Assembly: GCA_023411645.1 (NCBI GenBank)
Contig: JAEYON010000016.1
Span: 1-37,283 of the forward strand
Direction of reading: 5' to 3'
Length of the DNA stretch: 37,283 nucleotides
Origin: Bacillota bacterium
Lineage (GTDB): Bacteria > Bacillota > Clostridia > Acetivibrionales > DTU013
How positions within the stretch are numbered: the first letter of the stretch is position 1; each line of letters starts with the position of its first letter. Shown piece after piece: positions 32,812 to 37,283 of the stretch. The translations under genes were made by a program, and so were the position numbers. The notes beneath the pieces are model-generated. The model worked only from the letters and a program-made list of their open reading frames with translations, did not search any database and was not told where the DNA came from.

Positions 32812-33522
32812 TCACCCCACTACTTGTGTAATAATAATATTCTCTCTGTCTATACCAAAAACCTCGCCAATGCTGTCCTCCAGCCGCTTTCTCAGCTCCT
32901 GATTCTCAAGGGGACAGTTCTCAATTTTAGTGCTTTTGCTCATGATCTTTTCGATATTTACTGATTCAACTTTACTAATCCCGGCAGAAGCGTCCCCCTT
33001 GGTAGAAACGTCCCCCTTGATAGAAGCGTCCCCATTGGCAGAAGCGTCCCCATTGGCAGAAACGTCCCCATTGGCAGAAACGTCCCCTTCTGGTGTGACT
33101 TCGAGGTAAACCCGCTTGAGTTCACCGAAGCGTTCAGAGGCAGTGTCTTCATTAATGATGATGTCTGCCGTTGCCTTCCTTACTCCTTCCACTTCTTTAG
33201 CCAGATGCTCAAGCTGTTCGATCATGTCGCTGCGATACACCTGCATAATCTGTCCAAGCTGACTCTCTTCAAGCAGCTTACTCTCTTTTTCAATCTGCAT
33301 CCTGCTTATGGCATTACTGGTGGTTGTTTGAGCTGCTGCAAAGTCAAATTTTTTCCCAAATAGACCAACTATCGGAGTTGCGATTGAGATGATCAGTATT
33401 GTTCCGGTCACAATGCCTGCATATTTTTTCATTTTTCCATTGGGCAGCAGCATCTCAAGTATCACAATGAATAAAACCAGCGCTACAATATTGATTACAA
33501 AATGTTTAATAAATTCCAGCAT
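32812..33522 (-). CDS. spoIIIAF: Stage III sporulation protein AF with internal tandem repeat
   Basis: A 236-residue protein with two transmembrane helices (about 5-25 and 35-55) and a C-terminal ring-building domain (TADIIINEDTASERFGELKR and, after the repeat, SIGEVFGIDRENIIITQV). Between the halves of this domain lies a six-unit SANGD(A/V)-type repeat (residues about 145-180) that is unusual for the family. The repeat is in frame and does not interrupt the coding sequence. The ATG has AGGAGAA upstream. It lies nine bases downstream of spoIIIAE. Confidence 0.93.
   Translation of the reverse strand: MLEFIKHFVINIVALVLFIVILEMLLPNGKMKKYAGIVTGTILIISIATPIVGLFGKKFDFAAAQTTTSNAISRMQIEKESKLLEESQLGQIMQVYRSDMIEQLEHLAKEVEGVRKATADIIINEDTASERFGELKRVYLEVTPEGDVSANGDVSANGDASANGDASIKGDVSTKGDASAGISKVESVNIEKIMSKSTKIENCPLENQELRKRLEDSIGEVFGIDRENIIITQVVG
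32983..33090 (-). repeat. Six-copy 18-bp in-frame tandem repeat in spoIIIAF
   Basis: Six consecutive 18-base units start at 32983, 33001, 33019, 33037, 33055 and 33073. They differ by one to four bases from a core like ggcagaagcgtccccatt (plus strand). Each encodes a hexapeptide of the type S-A-N-G-D-V/A or S-T/I-K-G-D-V/A. The unit length is a multiple of three, so changes in copy number keep the frame. Confidence 0.95.
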
Positions 33523-33530
33523 TTTTTCTC

Positions 33531-34745
33531 CTATCGCAGCATGGCACTGACATTACCGGCACTGATAAGTGCTGTGATCGATATCATGAACATAAATGCC
33601 ACGGCTGCTGTTAATGCAAATATCTGAAGCATCGACCCTGCTACATCGTCTATACAGTTAGTAATCCTGTTTTCTGAAACCGGCTCCAACAGAGCACTTG
33701 CGGCTTTATATAAGGCAACCATCGCAATAATCTTGATAAGCGGCACTATGCAGATCACCAAAATTCCCACCAATGCTGCAACACTGGCTGCGTTTTTGAT
33801 AAGCAGCGTGCATCCGATTACCGTATCAGTTGCATCTGCAAGTGTTTTTCCGACAATGGGAATAAATGTGCTAATGGCAAACTTGGCAGCCTTACTGGTG
33901 ACACCGTCGATGACGGCCCCCAATGAACCCTGGAGCGATATTGCGATGACAAATACGGTCAATATAATTGCAAGTGTCCATGAAACAATTTGTTTGAGCA
34001 GGTTTGCAAGCTTTACCAGTTGGATCTTATCAGATATGTTATTGACGATTTTAAGGATGGTTGATAAAAACACAAGCGGTAAAAAAACACTTTTTATCAT
34101 CGTTACAGAGCCTTCTACTATCAGTAGCAGCACCGGATGTAAAATACCGCCTGTCGTGATGTTACCTCCTGAGATCAATAGAGCCATCATGACCGGTATC
34201 GTTACATACATGAACCCTACCATTTTATCAATAATATCCATTCCCATTTTTACAACAGTACCATAACTCACCAGCAAAATAGATACAAGGACAATATAAC
34301 ATACATAAAAGGCAACCTGACCGACGCTCTCTCCCAGAAAATTTGCCTTCAGGTTTTTCAGCAGTGCACAGATCACCACCAACACCGCAAGCTTTATAAA
34401 AATCCCAAGGTTTAGATACAGCTCACGGAATAAGAAACGAAGAGCATTTGCGCCAATTCCTTTAAGATCAAAGCTCAGATCACCCGCCGCTACATTGCTG
34501 ATTAGCTCCTCCGGACTGAAGCCCTGCAATATCTCATTGTTATCATTATCCATGTACCTTTTAAGCTCATCCTTTATGGTGTCAACCCCGCTCGCATCTG
34601 CCTGCTGTTCAATCAATACCGAATTATCACTGTCCTGACCTTCGTTTGCATAGCAGTACCCTGGAAAAATTGTTACAGCAAACAGCAACACACCGAATAA
34701 CAATCCTGCCTTACATTTTTTCTTCTTTGAGTACATAATTCTCAC
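33531..34745 (-). CDS. spoIIIAE: Stage III sporulation protein AE
   Basis: A 404-residue polytopic protein with a signal-like N-terminus (AGLLFGVLLFAVTIFPGYCYA), an external segment (about 30-110) and about seven hydrophobic helices from residue 110 onward. Family features include ISLQGSLGAVIDGVTSKAAK and KFAISTFIPIVGKTLADATD. It is part of the mother-cell side of the SpoIIIA-SpoIIQ feeding complex and may act as a transporter or export component. The GTG at 34743-34745 lies four bases after AGGAGG. An ATG three codons later is possible but further from it. Confidence 0.95.
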   Translation of the reverse strand: MRIMYSKKKKCKAGLLFGVLLFAVTIFPGYCYANEGQDSDNSVLIEQQADASGVDTIKDELKRYMDNDNNEILQGFSPEELISNVAAGDLSFDLKGIGANALRFLFRELYLNLGIFIKLAVLVVICALLKNLKANFLGESVGQVAFYVCYIVLVSILLVSYGTVVKMGMDIIDKMVGFMYVTIPVMMALLISGGNITTGGILHPVLLLIVEGSVTMIKSVFLPLVFLSTILKIVNNISDKIQLVKLANLLKQIVSWTLAIILTVFVIAISLQGSLGAVIDGVTSKAAKFAISTFIPIVGKTLADATDTVIGCTLLIKNAASVAALVGILVICIVPLIKIIAMVALYKAASALLEPVSENRITNCIDDVAGSMLQIFALTAAVAFMFMISITALISAGNVSAMLR

Positions 34746-34756
34746 TCATCCTCCTG

Positions 34757-35143
34757 TCACGGCATTACTTCGATGATCAGATCAAGCAATGAGGTGATGA
34801 TTGGTGCCGCAAGTACAACAATGATAACCTTTCCGGCCAGTTCGATCTTAGAAGCAATGGATCCCTCTCCGGCGTCCTTGCAGACCTCAGCCCCGAACTC
34901 TGCGATATAGGCAATTCCAGTAATTTTTAAAACTGTCGTAAAATATATTGGCTTGATTTGAGCCTTGTCCGCATAATTTTCAAGCAAATCAATAACCGCA
35001 GATAATTTCGATACCAGAAGCATGAAGATCACAACACCAGTCATAATGCTCACCTGAACAGCTATTTCAGGCTTCTGTCTTCTTAGAATGATAGTTAAAA
35101 TGGTGGCCACAAGACCAATACCAACAATTTGCATTATTTGCAA
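34757..35143 (-). CDS. spoIIIAD: Stage III sporulation protein AD
   Basis: A 128-residue membrane protein with an N-terminal helix (MQIVGIGLVATILTIIL, then RRQKPEIAVQVS) and further hydrophobic segments, including VIFMLLVSKLSAVIDLLENY and KVIIVVLAAPIITSLLDLI. The aligned start in this family is M-x-I-x-QIVGIGL, which supports the TTG at 35141-35143 nine bases after GAGGAG. It resembles subunits of export-apparatus-like assemblies. Confidence 0.94.
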   Translation of the reverse strand: MQIMQIVGIGLVATILTIILRRQKPEIAVQVSIMTGVVIFMLLVSKLSAVIDLLENYADKAQIKPIYFTTVLKITGIAYIAEFGAEVCKDAGEGSIASKIELAGKVIIVVLAAPIITSLLDLIIEVMP

Positions 35144-35192
35144 TTAAATCAACTCCTCGGATGCCAGGCTCTGCGGTTTTGCCAATTTGTAA

Positions 35193-35390
35193 TCAGTTCA
35201 GCTTGAAAAGCGTCTTCACAGTGTCAAACAAAACGGCGATCTCCTTTACAATCATCATCAGTACGACAATTAACCCGGCCAGCGTTGTCATCGTCGCCTG
35301 CTCCTCTCTTCCCGACTTATTCAGCAGCTGATTAAGTACAGCCACCAGGATCCCTATTGCCGCTATTTTGAAAATCATATCAACGCCCAT
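35193..35390 (-). CDS. spoIIIAC: Stage III sporulation protein AC
   Basis: A 65-residue protein with two hydrophobic helices: MIFKIAAIGILVAVLNQLL and AGLIVVLMMIVKEIAVLFDT, with a charged turn KSGREEQ between them. This is the normal length and layout for the family. The ATG has GAGAGG upstream. The order AC then AD is conserved. Confidence 0.95.
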   Translation of the reverse strand: MGVDMIFKIAAIGILVAVLNQLLNKSGREEQATMTTLAGLIVVLMMIVKEIAVLFDTVKTLFKLN

Positions 35391-35481
35391 AAATCGGTCA
35401 ACCTCTCTTTATCCAATTCCTGCCATTAAAATCCTTCACTTGAACTGCCAAAACTGTCGCATGGCAACACAGACGCACTCG

Positions 35482-36003
35482 TCACAGCAGTACTGTCACA
35501 ACCGCAATACCTCCCAAGATTCCAAGACTCCTGTACATGCTCTCATTTTTCTTTCTGCTTTCCTCCGCCTTTTCCTCCTGGAGCTTCAGCTGCCCCATGG
35601 TCAGCCTGATATTTCCAATCTGCCCTTCAATATCTGTATTTCCAAGTAATTTACCGAAGGCTGAGAGAATCTCCTGATCCTCCCTGTTCAGGGCCGTTCT
35701 GCGAATACACTGCGCAACAGCCCGTTCCCAGGCCTCAGCAGCGCTAATCGTTTTTTCCTCCTTCAATATCTCAATGGTTCTGGAAAAGAAAATACATGTC
35801 TCAGATCCCCCAACCCTGCTTATTTTTTCAAATGCTTCCATAATCACATTGCATAGATAGCTAATTTGATTTTCAAACATCTGCAAAATGGCTTGCAGTT
35901 CCCTTAACTGTGCAGGCCTTCTCACGCAATCACGGGAGAGGATCACCCCGATAAAGCTGCAGGATAATATTACAATGATACTTCCGGCAAATTTAAATAG
36001 CAT
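35482..36003 (-). CDS. spoIIIAB: Stage III sporulation protein AB
   Basis: A 173-residue protein with an N-terminal membrane helix (KFAGSIIVILSCSFIGVIL), a helical core starting RPAQLRELQAILQMFENQIS, and a C-terminal membrane helix (SLGILGGIAVVTVLL). It has the layout of GspF-like secretion platform subunits. It overlaps the end of spoIIIAA by 11 bases, so translation is coupled. The gap of about 90 bases to spoIIIAC contains nothing that I recognise. Confidence 0.94.
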   Translation of the reverse strand: MLFKFAGSIIVILSCSFIGVILSRDCVRRPAQLRELQAILQMFENQISYLCNVIMEAFEKISRVGGSETCIFFSRTIEILKEEKTISAAEAWERAVAQCIRRTALNREDQEILSAFGKLLGNTDIEGQIGNIRLTMGQLKLQEEKAEESRKKNESMYRSLGILGGIAVVTVLL

Positions 36004-37012
36004 ATGTAACAGCCCCCATAATTGATTCCATATTTGTTCCGTCTATAACCTCCGCCAGCGTCCCGGGACCGTTGGCATTGCCTAGCACCACATATCTTTC
36101 AAACACCTTATCTTCTATCAGTCTCAGAACCTCTCTTCTGCTTTTCATTTCCGATACATTGTAACCGTGGGCTGTGGTGATGATCCGTACCCCTGCGTTC
36201 AAAACGCTGTGCACTGCCTCCCTGTCACCGTCGTTTCCAATTTCATCGGTAATGATCACTTTAGGAGACATCGACCGGATCATCATCGGCATACCAATGT
36301 TTTTTGGACACCCATCCAGCACATCCGTCCGAAGCCCCACATCATTTTGCGCTATACCCTTGTGACATGCGGCCAGCTCTGATCTCTCGTCCACAATGGT
36401 AACCTTAACACCTCTGAAGCCTAACTCCGGCAGTCCATTACTGAGCGATCTTGCAATATCTCTTAGGATTGTTGTTTTTCCGCATTGGGGCGGAGAGATG
36501 ATGAGAGTGTTATAAATATCTGAGTTTTCTCTTATCAGATATCGGATCACCGTTGATGAACAGCCAAAGATTTGATTTGCCAGACGAATATTAAGTCCGG
36601 AGATATCCTTGATATTTTTTACGACGCCACCTTCCAGGACAACCTTTCCGGCAAGCCCTGCCCTATGTCCGCCTCTGAACGTGATATAGCCATTTCTGAT
36701 TTCATCCTGATAAGCATAAATTGAGTTCTCGCTCATCAACTCCAATGTGCCTTTTATATCCTCCTGTGTCACAATGAAGCTGCCAGCAGGCTTCGCGCAA
36801 AGCAAACCATCACGGCCTATGAACCATTCCTTATAGTAATTCTGCAGTACCAGCGGCTTACCTGCTCTCATACGCACCTCTTCCAGAGGTTCAAGGCCAT
36901 ATATGACTGCATCTTCGATCGCATGCGCAACTCTCGCTGAAAGCATGGGTAAAATGTCCCGTTTGAGACTGCTTGTACTGTTGCTGACGTTTCGCTCTTT
37001 ACCGTCTCTCAT
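35993..37012 (-). CDS. spoIIIAA: Stage III sporulation protein AA (ATPase)
   Basis: A 339-residue AAA-like secretion ATPase. The Walker A is SPPQCGKTT (about 173-181), with Walker B-type strands VKVTIVDERSEL and PKVIITDEIGNDGD, and the GGHRAGLAGKVV segment upstream. It is thought to energise assembly or transport through the SpoIIIA-SpoIIQ channel in the mother cell. It is the first gene of the eight-gene operon. The ATG has GAGGAAAG upstream. Confidence 0.96.
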   Translation of the reverse strand: MRDGKERNVSNSTSSLKRDILPMLSARVAHAIEDAVIYGLEPLEEVRMRAGKPLVLQNYYKEWFIGRDGLLCAKPAGSFIVTQEDIKGTLELMSENSIYAYQDEIRNGYITFRGGHRAGLAGKVVLEGGVVKNIKDISGLNIRLANQIFGCSSTVIRYLIRENSDIYNTLIISPPQCGKTTILRDIARSLSNGLPELGFRGVKVTIVDERSELAACHKGIAQNDVGLRTDVLDGCPKNIGMPMMIRSMSPKVIITDEIGNDGDREAVHSVLNAGVRIITTAHGYNVSEMKSRREVLRLIEDKVFERYVVLGNANGPGTLAEVIDGTNMESIMGAVTYAI

Positions 37013-37086
37013 ATATCTTTCCTCACAATTATCCGATACGGTATTTGCGATGATCTTACTTCCGTGAACACCGCAGTCATTTATAT

Positions 37087-37114
37087 ATTATTAGGCTTTG
37101 TCCAAATTTATGAC
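37087..37114 (-). promoter_or_regulatory. Possible sigma-E promoter of the spoIIIA operon
   Basis: On the minus strand GTCATA (37109-37114) is followed after 14 bases by CTAATAAT (37087-37094), a partial match to the sigma-E pattern (GTCATATT / CATACAAT). It is 75 bases upstream of spoIIIAA. The expectation that this operon uses sigma-E comes from other spore-formers. Confidence 0.4.
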
Positions 37115-37166
37115 TGCGAAACAGGAAACCCTCACTTGAATTTACTTTCTAAGGTGCAATAATGAT

Positions 37167-37194
37167 CCACCGGCCTAGCCGGTGGTTTTTCTTT
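37167..37194 (+). terminator. Strong hairpin with T run on the plus strand
   Basis: CCACCGGC (37167-37174) and GCCGGTGG (37178-37185) form a perfect eight-bp stem with a three-base loop, followed by TTTTTCTTT. No plus-strand gene ends here within the window. It may be the terminal hairpin of a mobile or repeat element that continues to the right. Confidence 0.6.
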
Positions 37195-37283
37195 AACGGG
37201 CGAAGCCCTTAACTACTAGCCACGCCTAAAAGGCGTTGGTACGGTCTGCCACTTGCGAAAGTTTGTTACCAGCTACCCGTTAA
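37193..37283. other. Multi-hairpin structured element at the right edge
   Basis: Outer arms TTAACGGG (37193-37200) and CCCGTTAA (37276-37283) are perfectly complementary and enclose three small hairpins: GGGC/GCCC with a GAA loop (37198-37208, sharing bases with the outer arm), ACGCCT/AGGCGT (37222-37227 with 37231-37236), and ACTT/AAGT around a GCGA (GNRA) tetraloop (37251-37262). Consecutive short palindromes of this kind occur at IS200/IS605 ends and in their associated RNAs. No transposase is in the window, so the identity is open. Confidence 0.5.

Noticed and set aside
32983..33090. Regular repeats considered as a CRISPR array
   Set aside because: Units are 18 bases with no spacers between them and are in frame in spoIIIAF. 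It is a coding minisatellite.
1..37283. tRNA or rRNA genes
   Set aside because: I did not see any tRNA-like or rRNA-like sequence on either strand. The T-box is the only tRNA-related element.

Overview
The window is a chromosomal segment of an endospore-forming anaerobic firmicute, most probably class Clostridia. It carries spo0A, spoIVB, the complete eight-gene spoIIIA operon, a YteA-type DksA protein, T-box control of ileS, many TTG/GTG starts with strong purine-rich Shine-Dalgarno sequences, and moderate GC. The gene order spoIIIAA-AH / asp23 / nusB / xseAB / ispA / dxs / tlyA / nadK / argR / recN / spoIVB / spo0A is a conserved clostridial order. I cannot name the species. Nearly everything is on the minus strand; only the rluD-like and merR genes (15.5-17.1 kb) and one 62-codon gene near 1.1 kb are on the plus strand.

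Layout by plus-strand coordinate. 0-1.3 kb is an accessory edge: the start of an AIPR-like (possibly anti-phage) gene, a decayed parB::mobC remnant of a conjugative or mobilizable element, and a small orphan membrane protein. 1.4-6.2 kb holds an SDR/flavodoxin pair, a dual GGDEF-EAL sensor and a yteA-type/DUF5665 pair. 6.3-11 kb is aroB and a long (type 2 looking) ileS behind a promoter and T-box leader, ending in a terminator. 11-15.4 kb is a cell-division and PLP-enzyme operon (methionine gamma-lyase family, HlyD-like, yggS, sepF, divIVA). 17.3-23 kb is nadK-argR-recN, spoIVB and spo0A. 23-31 kb is isoprenoid and nucleic-acid housekeeping (nusB, xseA, xseB, ispA, dxs, tlyA) plus amaP/DUF2273. 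31-37 kb is asp23 and spoIIIA.

The most notable region is the roughly 1-kb gene-free stretch between ispA and dxs. It is followed by a four-helix membrane protein whose start is just downstream and whose stop overlaps the dxs start. Context, size and structure identify the RNA as an OLE (ornate large extremophilic) RNA and the protein as its membrane partner OapA. Between ispA and the OLE body lies a striking array of six tandem hairpins with nearly equal dimensions (8-9 bp stems, 13-15 nt loops). The loops of hairpins 1 and 4 are each complementary to the loop of hairpin 5, so mutually exclusive kissing loops are possible. I do not know this array as part of the published OLE model, and it is the best candidate here for something undescribed.

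Other points of interest are a tandem 18-bp repeat inside spoIIIAF, aroB placed directly downstream of the T-box-controlled ileS, a 12-bp palindrome inside the nadK-argR promoter, and a multi-hairpin element cut by the right edge of the window.
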